NCBI RefSeq assembly: GCF_964355755.1
Contig: NC_092679.1
Span: 7,502,001 to 7,566,000 of the forward strand
Reading direction: 5' to 3'
Source: Antedon mediterranea
Lineage: Eukaryota > Echinodermata > Crinoidea > Comatulida > Antedonidae
DNA length: 64,000 bases
Shown here one piece after another: positions 1 to 11,332 of this stretch. The notes under the pieces are model-generated. The model ran no database searches. It worked only from the letters and a program-made list of their open reading frames with translations, and was not told the DNA's origin. How positions within the stretch are numbered: position 1 is the stretch's first letter; the number at the start of each line of letters is the position of its first letter. A program made the position numbers and the translations under genes.

Positions 1-54
1 TGATAAATTAACCTAACCTAATCATAAAATATTCTGTCTTTTGTTTTGTTTTAT

Positions 55-356
55 AATATATTGGGCGACCTCTTCAGTCAAAGACTGGTCTCCCAGAGGG
101 CCCAGTTGGTGATCAGTGGCTGTGATGTACTAATAAACCGGGGTAACCCCCTACTCGTCTCGAAAGATGTACTAGGTTCCAAGTGCACACGAGCTAGTTG
201 TGTACACTGGACCTGCAGTTTTAAGTCCTTATCCGTGAGGACTCTATCCGTTCTACCACCAGAACCATGGAGTGAGTGAGCCTCGAACCCCTGCCGATGT
301 TATGGCTACGTAATTACGGTTCCACTGTCTTAACCGCACGGCCACTCAACTCACTC
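55..356 (-). mobile_element. tRNA-derived SINE
   Basis: On the minus strand this reads as a Pol III-type SINE. An A-box-like block (GTGGCCGTGCGGTTA) lies at about 331-345 and a B box (GGGGTTCGAGGC) at about 281-292, spaced as in a tRNA. A non-tRNA body of about 220 bp follows, down to the AT-rich end near 55. No ORF of interest is present. The family is not identified. It lies 3' of PPP5C coding exon 4, probably inside the next intron. Confidence 0.7.
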
Positions 357-603
357 ATGTCTTTATATTATACTGTTAAACAACCTTCCAGACGCAATGT
401 CCTCTTTTTATATGTCTGTAGTGTTAAACATATATTGCACCTCATATGTTTTTGGGAAAGGATTTCCTAGGTGATTAGGGGGTCCCACAGAAGTGGTTCT
501 GTAGTTTATTCAATTATGTCAACTTTTAAAGTGAAAGCTCAAAAGTTTTCAATTACAATTGTTCAATAATTACATTAATATAGGGCAACACATTTTTACT
601 TAC
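357..603. other. PPP5C intron sequence, nothing else seen
   Basis: AT-rich noncoding sequence between the SINE and PPP5C exon 4. The exon 4 donor (rc GTAAGT) is at 598-603. I see no further exon of PPP5C down to position 1, so the rest of the gene lies outside the window. Confidence 0.6.
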
Positions 604-3427
604 TCATATTAACTAAATCTAATGTGTCTACTACGGAGCATTTGTTAGAATCTACTGATATAGCTTTCTCAAATGCTTTCATTTGTACTATCTTTTTACA
701 CTCTTGATATTTGGCTTTTGCGTCTTTGTCATTTGCTCGTACCTTCATCACCTAAAGAAAAGAAGTTAGACTGAAGTTATTTACAAACCATTATTAATAT
801 AATGTAATAAGACAGATGAATTGTATACAAGAAAAATACATGTAGATGCACGGTATGTATATAACATTAATGAGCACATGAAAGGAAAGTAAATCTATTA
901 CCGTTTCATAATCTTTGAGAGCTACTTTAAATTTGCCTAATGCCATATTTGCAGTCGCTCTTCGATAATATCCCTAAAAAATAAAAAAGCATTGATAACT
1001 ATGTAATGAAACATGTTAAAAATAAGCAATGTTTAATGTACTAACATATAAATTGACAAAAGCTATGTTTAGAAACAAAGTGCTCAATAAAATAAAGTTT
1101 TACAAACTCTTTAAATTTAAAGTAAATGATGTTGTTTCTTATTGCTTCGTAAATTTTACCGGAATAAATAAATTAATTGAAACCTCAATATTACAACTTA
1201 TACATACAACATCTATCCTCCCTATCACTACACCAAACCTTGAGGTGCAGCATTGGAAGGCACTAATGCATTGTCTGTCCTACTGCAATTATCTTCAGGG
1301 TTAGGTTCTGGTCCTATAATACTTAATAGCAGTAGGTAAATGGAGTATTACCGCTGAATTGGAATACCTTTATATAAGACCTGTCCAACTCCAACGCCTT
1401 GTCGGCATCGCAAACTGCTGCACCAAAGCATTCTGTCTTCAGGTAAGCTATACTCCTGTTACCATAGTAAGCTGCGCAGCATGGGTGCAGCTCTATTGCT
1501 TGGCTGTAGTGGTCAATTGCAGAATCAAACTTTTGAGCTGAAAAATCAACACAGTTGATTATTAAAGATTATTATTATTTATTCAGGAAAACAATACAGA
1601 AGATCCAAGAGCAGCAATGAAGCCACTATCAACATTAACACTGATGTGAAACTCCACCTATAGTCCACCTATAGTCCAGATCCCTATGTATTTCAACATT
1701 AACACTGATGTGAAACTCCACCTATAGTCCAGATCCCTATGTATATCAACATTAACACTGATGTGAAACTCCACCTATAGTCCACATCCCTATGTATATC
1801 AACATTAACACTGATGTGAAACTCCACCTATAGTCCAGATCCCTATGTATTTCAACATTAACACTGATGTGAAACTCCACCTATAGTCCACATCCCTATG
1901 TATTTCAACATTAACACTGATGTGAAACTCCACCTATAGTCCAGATCCCTATGTATATCAACATTAACACTGATGTGAAACTCCACCTATAGTCCAGATC
2001 CCTATGTATATCAACATTAACACTGATGTGAAACTCCACCTATAGTCCAGATCCCTATGTATTTCAACATTAACACTGATGTGAAACTCCACCTATAGTC
2101 CAGATCCCTATGTATATCAACATTAACACTGATGTGAAACTCCACCTATAGTCCACATCCCTATGTATTTCAACATTAACACTGATGTGAAACTCCACCT
2201 ATAGTCCAGATCCCTATGTATTTCAACATTAACACTGATGTGAAACTCCACCTATAGTCCAGATCCCTATGTATTTCAACATTAACACTGATGTGAAACT
2301 CCACCTATAGTCCAGATCCCTATGTATATCAACATTAACACTGATGTGAAACTCCACCTATAGTCCAGATCCCTATGTATATCAACATTAACACTGATGT
2401 GAAACTCCACCTATAGTCCAGATCCCTATGTATTTTCGTGTGCAGATCATGGGCGTGTGGCGCAGTGTGTTGGACGTTGGACTACCGATCGTCAGACCTA
2501 GGTTCGAATCCAACTCTCGCCGCATTGCTTGTATCCGTAGGCAAGATACTTTACTTACGTTGCCTCTCTCCACCCAGGTGTATAAATGGGTACCCAGTTA
2601 GATCTAGACACATCTGCGCTGGTTACCGGCTGCATTATGGGAGTATGTTTCCATACGTGTTTGATCCCAAAAAATACTGGGGTAATAATGCTTGTAAAGC
2701 GCCTTTGAGCATGATTACTCATGAAAAGGGCGCTATATAAATCTGGTATTATTATTATTATATATGGGGAAAGTGTAAACATTTGTCGTATTCAAGTGTA
2801 CCGTTGAGTAGTTTTTCCGTTGAGTACTTTTTTAACGGAGTATTTTGAGCGTTGAGATTGTTCTTAACAAAAAAGCTTTCGTTGTGAACGTTTTCTATTC
2901 GAATGACTTTCTGTTGAGCACAAGTTTACAATTCGAATACAAAAAGTATTCAACGAATCTTTACGTTGACAACGAAAGTTCCCAATCGAATACGACAATT
3001 GTGTTTTATGAATATTTTGAATCATGCTGGTTATAAAAACCCATGTTGTCAAATTTCTAAAATTCATCTTTGACTTTTGACCTCAATTTGAATGTTTTGA
3101 CCCATTTAAAACAAAATGGTCATATCTTTGCAACGTTTAGGCCCTAGGCCTAGATTAAATAAATGAAATAATTTTAGTGCCCCGTATAGCCTAGCCTAGG
3201 CCTAGAGGCCTAGCTAGTTAGGCCCTCTAACTAGGTAGGCCTACTAAAATATTTTATAATAGAAAACTAGGCTAGGCCTCTAGTCTAGGCCTAGCCTAGT
3301 TTTCTATTATAAAATATTTTCAACCTTTGAAATATTCATTGGCTGTGTTTTTTAGTTCTTCTGCTTTCTTCTGTACTTCATCTATTTCTTGGGAAGAATC
3401 TTTATTAGCCTTTTGTTGATCTCCCAT
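604..3427 (-). CDS. PPP5C: Serine/threonine-protein phosphatase 5, N-terminal TPR part (partial gene)
   Basis: Four coding exons on the minus strand: 3325-3427 (ATG at 3427), 1368-1537, 902-973 and 604-751. Splice phases match throughout. Together they encode about 164 residues. Exon 1 gives an acidic/lysine-rich start ending in ELKNTANEYFK. Exon 2 gives FDSAIDHYSQAIELHP and YYGNRSIAYLKTECFG. Exon 3 gives GYYRRATANMALGKFKVALK. Exon 4 gives VRANDKDAKAKYQECKK and CSVVDTLDLVNM. This matches the three TPR motifs and the linker of PP5 almost residue for residue. In the known family the TPR domain binds the Hsp90 C-terminus and autoinhibits the PPP-type catalytic domain. The catalytic exons are not in the window. 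The gene is cut by the window edge, not broken. The ATG is the first one in frame upstream of the TPR region. Confidence 0.95.
1160..1330. other. PPP5C intron 2
   Basis: Noncoding AT-rich sequence inside the intron between exons 3 (ending 973) and 2 (starting 1368). A 91-codon open frame at 1029-1304 on the plus strand has no family resemblance and lies within this intron, so I do not call it a gene. Confidence 0.6.
1628..2433. repeat. 53-bp tandem satellite, about 15 copies
   Basis: Head-to-tail array with a 53-bp period, measured from AACATTA at 1801 to the next at 1854. Each unit carries AACATTAACACTGATGTG, then CTCCACCTATAGTCC, then CCCTATGTAT. Copies differ at a few positions only: A/T before TCAAC, and CAGATCC versus CACATCC. 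The first unit carries a 10-bp internal duplication (CCTATAGTCC repeated). The array lies in PPP5C intron 1 and abuts a SINE. Confidence 0.95.
2438..2764 (+). mobile_element. tRNA-derived SINE with GCGCTATATAAAT-type tail
   Basis: A tRNA-like head has an A box (TGGCGCAGTGTG) near 2458 and a B box (GGTTCGAATCC) at 2501. A body follows (CTCTCTCCACCCAGGTGTAT and AAATGGGTACCC), then the 3' module AAAGCGCCTTTGAGC ... GGGCGCTATATAAAT and a (TTA)n tail ending near 2763. This body and tail are typical of a SINE group common in marine invertebrates. It sits directly after the 53-bp satellite in PPP5C intron 1. Confidence 0.85.
2765..3324. other. PPP5C intron 1, exon-proximal part
   Basis: Contains phased fragments of GTTGAGTA/TTCGAATAC-like repeats (2795-3000). 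From 3140 to 3320 there is an imperfect palindrome built from AGGCCTAG/CTAGGCCT words and flanked by inverted copies of TTTTCTATTATAAAATATTT (about 3248-3265 and 3299-3318). The intron donor is at 3323-3324. No coding potential was seen. Confidence 0.5.
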
Positions 3428-3545
3428 TATTACTAAGCCTAGCCTTCTAGGCCCTATCAGCGGTCTGAATTCAGTATTGTCGGCGGACTTAGAAGTGCGT
3501 TGGGCTAACTAACCTTTTTTGATATGCGAAAAGCATGGAATGTGG
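3428..3545 (-). promoter_or_regulatory. Short native 5' flank of PPP5C before the transposon boundary
   Basis: Only 118 bp separate the PPP5C ATG from the outer end of the 8.7-kb inverted-repeat element. The first target-site duplication copy (AATGTGG) is 3539-3545. The stretch is moderately GC-rich for this genome (for example GTCGGCGGACTTAGAAGTGC), which fits a 5' UTR or core promoter. No TATA box was identified. The sequence that adjoined it before insertion is now beyond 12262. Confidence 0.45.
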
Positions 3546-3737
3546 GAGGTATATTCAGAGCGTCATTCTGACGACTGGAGCATTCTCTACTTCTCTACGG
3601 AGAGCCATTTATGCCTTTATTAACTTCAATAATAGAAATTGTACTACGGTAACTGCTCAAGTGGACCCAATTTAGCACCAGGGTAGCACAGTGATATAAA
3701 ATAGAAATAAAAGTCACTACTTTTAATATCGTTTCGT
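3546..3737. repeat. Left terminal inverted repeat, outer part
   Basis: Inverted match to 12050-12255. It has the outer GAGGTATATTCAGAGCG, then AGCATTCTCTACTTCT, GCCATTTATGCC, then the first subterminal module (AAGTGGACCCAATTTAGC, CACAGTGATATAAAATAG, TTTAATATC, TTTCGTAT). It is interrupted at about 3738 by a LINE fragment, after which the module series resumes at 4437. Confidence 0.8.
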
Positions 3738-4436
3738 ATATACCCATATCACAAACTGACAAACAGAAACATCTTGGCATTCACATTGCTTCAAATTTAT
3801 CCTTTTCTTTTCATGTAAATAAACTCCGTTCCAAATAACTGGGCTTGTCAATCTCCATCTTATCGCGTGCTCGGTCATTTCATTAATAAACACACATCCA
3901 TACTCCTCTATAACACTATAATCCTCCCACACATTGACTATTGATGTAGTGTTTGGGGAATCAGATCGAATATTGACCGAATACAGACCATTCAAAATAG
4001 AGCATTTCGCATTATCCTTAAAGCTCAACCTCTCACGCCCACGAACTAACATTTACAACACCTTAAATCTTCATACAGTCCAAGATCGCATGCATCTACA
4101 ACTGGGGTGCCTTGCCTACAACAGGTCCGGAATACCTTGCCCTGCGTATTCCCAGAATTCCAAATCATCGATGTACCCGAAGTGTCAGTGAGAGGAAATT
4201 TCGTCCCTTTAATTCCCTAAAACAGCTTCATCATAGAGCACCAACATACCTGAATTTGCTACCAACGTTTTGTATAGTATTGTAGGCTATATTTTTGTAT
4301 TTAATTACATATATATTATATATTTTTATATTTTTTTAACATAGTTCATCCGTTTTTTCATATTATTATGTTTTTGACTGTCTGCATATGCTGTTTAGGG
4401 TCACCCTCACAAAATAAGGTTTAATAAAAAAATAAA
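3738..4436 (+). pseudogene. Decayed LINE 3' end (reverse transcriptase C-terminal region)
   Basis: Conceptual translation on the plus strand gives, across frameshifts and stops, blocks typical of the region after the RT domain of Jockey/CR1-like LINEs: KHLGIHIASNLSFSFHVNKL, HTLTID..CSVWG, RIQTIQNRAFRIILKAQPL and LHTVQDRMHLQLGCLAY. At least one in-frame stop interrupts the conserved tyrosine-cysteine block near 3940. The end is A-rich (GGTTTAATAAAAAAATAAAA, then AATAG). It is inserted within the left terminal region of the 8.7-kb element and is not functional. Confidence 0.75.
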
Positions 4437-4610
4437 ATAGAAATAAAGTCACTAAATTTTAATATCTTTTCGTATGTGGACCTAATTTGGCCCCAGTGGA
4501 GCACAGTGATATAAAATAGAAATAAAGTCACTCAAGTTTCAATCTTTTCGTATGTTAATACACTGTGCTCAAAGTGGACCCAATTTTGCGCCAGTGGATT
4601 TTGTTTTTAA
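4437..4610. repeat. Left subterminal modules of the 8.7-kb element
   Basis: Two further copies of the roughly 75-100-bp module also seen at 3655-3737: CACAGTGATATAAAATAG, AAATAAAGTCACT, ATCTTTTCGTATG, then AATACACTGTGCTCAAAGTG. Inverted copies occur at 11935-12140 at the other end. Confidence 0.8.
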
Positions 4611-5904
4611 ATGGAAAATAAGGAATATTGTTTTTCTTTTATTTTGACAGAGAGAAATTTTGAGGATTGTAAATGTCAAGTGGACCTTTTTTTAAATCAG
4701 AAACTAAGTTGCATGGCATTATTTTCCATTAAATAGACTGCCATAAAACCTCGAAAAGAAGCCCATGTGCTCCTTCATTTTTAGTACTCTTGGGTGGGCT
4801 TCTTTTCCACATGGAGTTCTTTTCGAGATTACTTTTGCAAACTAAACGAGGGGAACTGCTAGCTTCCCGCCTGGAAAATATTTTATTGACATTATTTGAC
4901 AAATCTTCTAATGTAAATAATTAACAGCATCAAAATTTAACAGTGTGGCGTGTTGACCGCGAATGACTAACATACCATCTTTACCATAATACACCTGCAC
5001 AGACTCACTTGCATAACAACGCACGCACATACCAAACTGTTTAAAATAGAGCTACAAGGTAGTAAGGTACCCGAAAATGACATCTATTATGTTTTCTAAC
5101 AATATGCATAAGAATCTTCAGTACCCCTACCATGCTTGGGGCTGAGCAAAGACAATTTTGAAAAAAAAGAGCTGTATACAGTAGGTTCCCGCCCGAAAAA
5201 ATGGCGTTACATGATTTGAATGAAACAAACTATATTGAAATATAAAATTAAATATTAAGTCTCCAGTACTAGCCCATCCATGGTTGAGGCAGAGCAATGA
5301 AAATAGAGCCCAGAAATGCACTTACTGATACTTATTACTATACATAGTCACCTATGATAATTATGATAATGTTAAAATTTCAACTATCCAGATGCGACTT
5401 CAACATTTTAGGTGGGGTTTTCTACTTTAAAAACTCGACTTCGTATATGCCTAAGGCCTAGCCCGGCGGCGGAATTAGTCTAAGCTTCGAAATTGGTCTG
5501 GAAATCGGCATCTTTGCAAATGTTCTATATTTTATCCTTTTTCACTCTCCATTAACCTCATACAAAAACCATCGGAGGCAAACTATCTGTTTAAAACATG
5601 TTTATTCTGGGACTGTGCGGCCATACACACCAACTACTATGAAGAATCGGACATTTCGCTACCAATGTTGCAACATTGATTAACAAAATCAAAATTTAAC
5701 ATTGGGGCGCGTTGACCGCGAATGACTAACAATACCTGCACAACTTAACTCATTTGTATAACAACGAACGGCATACCAAACTATGATGAGAGATACATTC
5801 TCTTCTCAACACGTAACGCGTAACGAAGATAATTAATTCCTTTTTTACATTAAAAATTGAGGCCGCTAAACATAAAATTTATGAGATCAAATACATGTAG
5901 CAAA

Positions 5905-6170
5905 AGCCAAAAAAAGAGTAAACATTGTGCTCTCCTTGCCTCAGCACTAAGGCCCTGCAGCAGCCTTGGGTTCGTTCCCACCACATCATTATCAGATGCA
6001 TTGCTAGTACCTTCTCAAGATGTGTGGTGGAAAGGGGGACGTATAATTCTATGAACCCCAAACACAGTGGTTGCATACCTTTAACTCTATTCCACCGACA
6101 AGCGTGGGAATCGAACTCACGACATACGTGTTGTCAACACGACACTCAGGCGACTGAGCTAACTGATCAT
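5905..6170 (-). mobile_element. tRNA-derived SINE inside duplication copy 1
   Basis: Read on the minus strand: GTTAGCTCAGTCGCCTGAGT (A-box region, about 6149-6168), then a B box GAGTTCGATTCCCACG at about 6105-6120. A body follows with TGTTTGGGGTTC and CCCCCTTTCCACCACACATC, and then GCTGCTGCAGGGCCTTAGTG. The tRNA part resembles a folded tRNA, but it continues without a break into the SINE body. The same SINE is in copy 2, so it predates the duplication. Confidence 0.75.
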
Positions 6171-6264
6171 TTTGGTTTTATCAAGGTTAATATGATATTT
6201 ATGATGTAATGATGAATTACGTAATACACGTATAAATAGACAATTATCAGCTGTTCAGTCATGC

Positions 6265-6345
6265 TTCAGTTTGTGGTGCAACGGTTAATGCTCAGATTTG
6301 AGTGTATCAGCTGGGGTTCGAACCTCTACGGATATTTTTTTTAAT
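6265..6345 (+). repeat. Second tRNA-like Pol III promoter block, copy 1
   Basis: GTGGTGCAACGGTTAATGCT followed by GGGGTTCGAACCTC has A-box and B-box character and spacing. The paralogous block is at 9640-9705. No clear SINE body follows, because the T-rich end of the duplicated unit comes next. Confidence 0.5.
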
Positions 6346-6379
6346 GAATATTGTGGGTTTTTTTTTAAGGCTTCTGTCG

Positions 6380-8002
6380 GCATTCTCAATGCTCCTATTA
6401 TTCAATCTGAAATTGTTAACTCGTTACTGTCATCCATTCAGACAGACTCATAAGGCATCTGGATGTGATAATCTCAGTAACCATGTTCTTAAAGTACAGT
6501 CTGTTCTCGTCCTCTTTCTATTCCTATTTCTTTCCTTTTTAATAAATCTCTTCAAACCGGTAAATTTCCTTCCGTTTGGAAACATTCCAATATTGTTCCT
6601 ATTCATAAGGGGGGGACCAAGAAATTGATTTCTAACTATAGACCTATCTCTCTGTTGCCTACCATTTCTAAATTGTTTGAAAAATTTGTTTTTAACCATA
6701 TTTCGACTCATGTTTCTCCTGCCATTGCTTCCTGTCAGCATGGCTTTGTAGCTGGTAGGTCATGTGAAACAAACCTTCCCACCCTTTTGACCACAGTTTA
6801 CGAAGCCATTGCCGACAGGAAGCAATGTGATATTATTTACACTGACTTTTCTAAGGCGTTTGATCTTGTTCCTCATAATTTACTCTTATTAAAATTACAA
6901 CGTTTTGGTTTTCATGATGATTTTATCTCCTGGTTTCGCAGTTATCTTAATGGTAGGTTCCAGAGAGTGGTCATTGAGGGTATATCCTCTGAATGGCTTC
7001 CTATTCATTCCGGTGTCCCTCAGGGATCGATTCTTGGTCCTCTCCTTTTCAATCTCTTTGTTAATGATATCCCAAAACTCTTCACCCACTCCAGATGTCT
7101 TATGTTTGCTGATGATGTTAAGCTATACCAAATTATTGATAGTGTTGAGGATGCTGACAGGCTTCAGGTGGACTTGGACAAATTATGTTCTTGGGCAACT
7201 TTATGGGGTATGTCTCTCAATCTAGTAAAGTGCAATATATTAACTATTACTTTGAAAAAGAACATTTTATTGTATAATTATTTAATTAATGACAATCCCA
7301 TTAATAGGGTGCAATCGCAAAAAGATCTTGGTGTTTTTATTGATAGTTCCCTTTGTTTTTCTTTTCATATTGATTATCTTGTTGGCAAGTGCAATAGACT
7401 GCTTGGGCTGATGTGGCGTAATTGTAAACATTTTGACAGGCAAACCAAAATCCACCTTTATTATTCAATTATCCATCCAATTCTCAACTTTAGTTCTGTT
7501 ATTTTTAATTCTATTTCGAAAACTCAGTCTACGCGCATTCAGCGTCTGCATAACCGTTTTTTACGCTACATCAGCCACAACCAGAATCCAGACTTTCATT
7601 TCCATGTCCGATCTCCTGAGTCCCGTAGAACCTTTTTTGATCTTGTTTTTTTGTATAAATGTATTAATTCTTTATTTGACTGTAACCTAGTTAGTAATTT
7701 TTACCTTAGAGTCCCTAGTCGTCGTCTTAGAAGAAATACTACTTTTCATATTCCTTTAGTAGAGATAATGTTTTAAAAAATGGTTTTATTAGTAAATTAA
7801 GTCAAACTTATAATTCTTTTACTTTAAGAAACCCTGAGTTAGATATCTTTAGTAATAATTTCCGTAAGTTTCGTAACATTGTTAGTAGTTTAGTTTAATG
7901 TTTTTTATTGTATATATTCGTGTTTGTCTGTGTTCCCTCCTGTAAGTGGTGAACCATGAGCTCACTGTTGGTTGGGAAATGAATAAATAAAAATAAAATA
8001 AA
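6380..8002 (+). pseudogene. 5'-truncated LINE with near-complete reverse transcriptase domain
   Basis: An open frame of about 380 codons (to the stop at 7774-7776) carries the RT blocks in order: NYRPISLLPTISKLFEK, QHGFVAGRSCETNL, DFSKAFDLVPHNLLLLKL, SGVPQGSILGPLLFNLFVND, MFADDVKLY (the catalytic FADD box) and KDLGVFIDSSLCFSFHI. Upstream, KASGCDNLSNHVLK and KFPSVWKHSNIVPIHKGG sit in two frames, so a frameshift lies near 6490. The endonuclease domain is missing (5' truncation at about 6380). The end is A-rich (AATGAATAAATAAAAATAAA). This is the Jockey/CR1 group of LINEs. It sits between the two 1.7-kb direct repeats. Not mobile on its own. Confidence 0.85.
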
Positions 8003-9724
8003 GAGAGATATTTGGAGGGTTGGAAATGTCAGGCCTAGGCAAGTGGACCTTAAATCATAAACAAAAGTGTATGGCATTCATTTTTCCATTAAATAGACAC
8101 CATAACACCCCGAATGATCCTCATTTTTTAGTACTCTTGGGTACGGTGGCTTCTTTTCAACGGATAAGCTTCTTTTCCACATGGGGTTCTTTTCAAGATT
8201 ACTTTTGTAAACTAAAGGGGTGGTGGGGGGGGGGGGGGAGTTTCTAGATTCCCGCCCGGAAAATAAACAAGATCAAAATTTAACTTTTAAATTTAATTTT
8301 GTGGCGTGTTCACCGCGTAGGACTAACAATACCATCTTCCCCATTACACCTGCACAAACTCATTTGCATAACAACGCAGGGCTTACCAAACTGTTTAAAA
8401 TAGCTACAAGGTCCCCAGAAATGACACCTATAGTATTTTGAAACATGATATATAAGAGTCTTCACTACCCCACCATGATTGGGGCTGAGCAAAGACAATT
8501 TTGAAAAAAATATTTATTGAAATATGAAATTAAATATTAAGTCTCCAGTTAAGCTCACCATGGTTGGGGCAGAGCTAAGAATGAAAGCTTATTCCTCGGA
8601 AATTATGAAACGAAATATATAAGTTTTCAGGACCAATGATTGTTTCCCAAGTGTGAGACATGCAATGCACGCGGCCGTTGACGGTAATTCAACAAAACAA
8701 AATTATGAAATACAAACAGAGCTAGCACACAAAAGCCTACTTACTAATTTTAATATTTCTATAATTTAGAAAACAATTACAATTATCACCTTTGATAATT
8801 ATAATGTTAAATTTCAACTATCCAGATGCGAATTTTAGGTTGGGTTTTAAAAAACTTGACTTCATATGCTTCAATTTCGAAGATCTGCTTAAAACATATT
8901 TATTTATTTATTCTACCATAAACTTTTATTCACAACATAATATTAGTAGGCCTACAATACAATATCTTGCATGAAACGGATATTTAAAAATACACTATAA
9001 TGTGTAACGGTAGAATTATAATTATAATGTAAAAGGTTAACAAAATAAAAATTGAACAGTGTTGTGTGTTGATCGCGAATGACTAACAATACCATCTTTC
9101 CCACAACACATGTGCACACTCATTTGGATAACAAACGGCATACCAACTACGATGAGATAAAATTAATTCTCTTCTAAATACGTAACGAAAAGAATTAATT
9201 CCCTTTCTTTTTACATTAAAATAAATTGAGGGTGCTAAACATAAAATTTAAACCATCAAAGCAGTTGGCGAGAGACGAAAAAAAAGATGGTAAATGTGCT
9301 CTCCCTGCCTCAGCACTAAGGCCCTGCCACAGCCTTGTGGGGTTGTTTCCACCACATCACCAGATGCATTGATGTTGTCGCCTCATGATGTGTGGTGGAA
9401 AGGGGGACGTATGATCTGTGAACCCCAAACACAGTGGCTCGCATAGCCTTAACTCTATTCCACCGACCATCGTGGGAATCGAACCCACGACATACGTGTG
9501 TTAACACGATGCTCAGACGACTGAGCTAACTGATCATTTTGGTTTTAGCAAGGTTAATAGGATATTAATGACGTAATGATGAATTACATAATACACGTAT
9601 AAATAGACTATTATCAGCTTTTCAGTCATGTACTTGGTGGCGTAACAGGTAATGCTCAGTTTTGAGTGCTATCGCTGGGGTTCGAACCTCGACGGATATT
9701 TCTTTTTTATATTGGTTTTTTTTA
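8003..9724. repeat. Direct duplication, copy 2 (about 1.7 kb)
   Basis: Same order of blocks as 4640-6379, from GGAGGGTTGGAAATGTC to the T-rich end near 9720. It contains a G-rich run (TGGTGGGGGGGGGGGG) near 8221 that is absent from copy 1. Copy 2 is not interrupted by the LINE. Confidence 0.85.
9285..9535 (-). mobile_element. tRNA-derived SINE inside duplication copy 2
   Basis: Minus strand: GTTAGCTCAGTCGTCTGAGC (A-box region), then GTGGGTTCGATTCCCACG (B box, complete T-arm palindrome) at about 9473-9490, then the same body as at 5905-6170. Its tRNA part is better preserved than that of copy 1. It is not called as a tRNA gene because the SINE body is attached and the acceptor stem does not close. 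Confidence 0.75.
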
Positions 9725-9984
9725 AAGAGAGATATGTGACACTGTATTGTCGAACATGTATGGTACCATACCGGTAGGTATTCAATTATGCTTATTCATC
9801 AATTCTCATCTTTTATTATCTCGTAAAAACTTTTATTACAATTCCTTGAAAGTCATTCTAAGAAATAATACATCACCTGAAACCTGTAATAATTGTATAA
9901 TATAAAATATTACACATTTTCTGTATGTAGTAGGTTTAAAAGCGTATACACACATTCTCACGTGTATGTCATTGCATACACATT

Positions 9985-10345
9985 GTGATGACAGCCTGGT
10001 TATAAAGACGTGTCACAGGACAAACACAGTAAAATATTCACAAACCAATCCGATCGGCCTACACACTTGTTAATGTGTATAAACGCACACCGTCACTGCG
10101 TACGTATACGCCTATGAATGACAGCCTCGTTATGAAGACGTGTCGCAAGACGTTTGTCATGTGACACAAACATTCCACCAATCAACTTACGGATATCCAT
10201 ATTCTATTGGCCTACATAGTTAATGTCCGTACCTTTTAAACGAACGCGGACAATGCGCACACATTATAATGACCGCCTCGTTATGATGACGTGTCACATG
10301 ATTACACGTAATAAATATTCACATTCCACCAATCAACTTACGCCT
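9985..10345. repeat. Three diverged copies of a roughly 140-bp unit
   Basis: Units begin at about 9987, 10119 and 10266 with ATGACAGCCTSGTTATRAAG-type sequence followed by ACGTGTCACA/ACGTGTCGCA. They share AAATATTCACA, CCACCAATCAACTTACG and TTGGCCTACA blocks. Spacing is about 132 and 147 bp. They are noncoding and lie within the 8.7-kb element. CpG content is higher than in the surroundings. Confidence 0.65.
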
Positions 10346-11332
10346 ACCACAGCCTTGTGTATAGGCGTTTGTGGCTGGTCTAAAACGCTCTTTTCCCCAT
10401 TGGGTACCGTAGCCAAAGAAAGAGCACCAATACTATATACATCATTTGGCTACAGTCATTGTACACAATTAGTGAATAAAAAACATAATATAATATGGTG
10501 GGTTAATATATAATAAAACCAGACCAATTAATATGAAAGAACACATTTACAAATAAATGCATCATATTACATATACCGTTCACAATCGAATCTAAAGATT
10601 GAAGTTAAAGTACTGTATTATTTAAAGATATATTGTCTCCCTGAAAACAAAATTTTTTTTTAATACTCGAAAAAAAAAAATTTAACATTTAAAGCAAAAA
10701 TAGTCAAATTGGTTGCCAGGATTTGGTTGAATTTAACCGTTTATTTTGTCTTTTTATAAGTGAAAACATTGTTTTGGAGTTTTTCTTTCTACGGAAAGTT
10801 TGATTTTAGTAATTTTCATTGTTCATGTTTTTATGGGAAAATACATCTTTAAAGTATAATTTCATATTATTTAATAAGCGCTATATTATTTTCTAAAATA
10901 TAGTCAACATAATGTGTATGCATTTATACGTCATATATTATTTTTTTATAAAATATATTTGTATATATAAGAGGCAAATACCAAAACCATGATTCAATCT
11001 ATTTCACTTTTTTTTTTTATTACCGAAAGAAAAATTATAAATCATATTTTGTAATGATTCTTTTATATAGTACCATATTGAAATCAGTATTGTTTGTAGT
11101 ACTAAATGTTTATACATGTGCAGTATGATAATACTACATCCATCCTGAATAAGTAAAATGGAGGCGATTTAAAAAAAACCACCAACAAAATAGTTATATA
11201 TACTATGTTTAGAATATACGACTACGGTTTCAGCCATCGGCTGTTTGTGTCATTTGACTGATACCGAAATATACCATCATCTTTGATCGGATTAAAAAGC
11301 GCAAAATAAAATAGTTTCAACAATCACACTTA

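Larger units (their letters stand above)
4640..6379. repeat. Direct duplication, copy 1 (about 1.7 kb)
   Basis: Collinear with 8003-9724 over its length. Shared anchors include TCCATTAAATAGAC, TTTTTAGTACTCTTGGGT, GCTTCTTTTCCACATGG, TTCCCGCC.GGAAAATA, GGGGCTGAGCAAAGACAATT, AAATTAAATATTAAGTCTCC, GTGTTGACCGCGAATGACTA and CCTCAGCACTAAGGCCCTGC. Divergence is by substitutions and small indels, so the duplication is old. No coding frame is conserved between the two copies. Confidence 0.85.

Noticed and set aside
1628-2433. CRISPR-like array
   Set aside because: Eukaryotic tandem satellite without unique spacers; the whole 53-bp unit repeats.
6100-6170. Candidate tRNA gene (minus strand) with good A and B boxes
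   Set aside because: It continues into a SINE body, has a duplicated partner at 9470-9535, and the acceptor stem does not pair.
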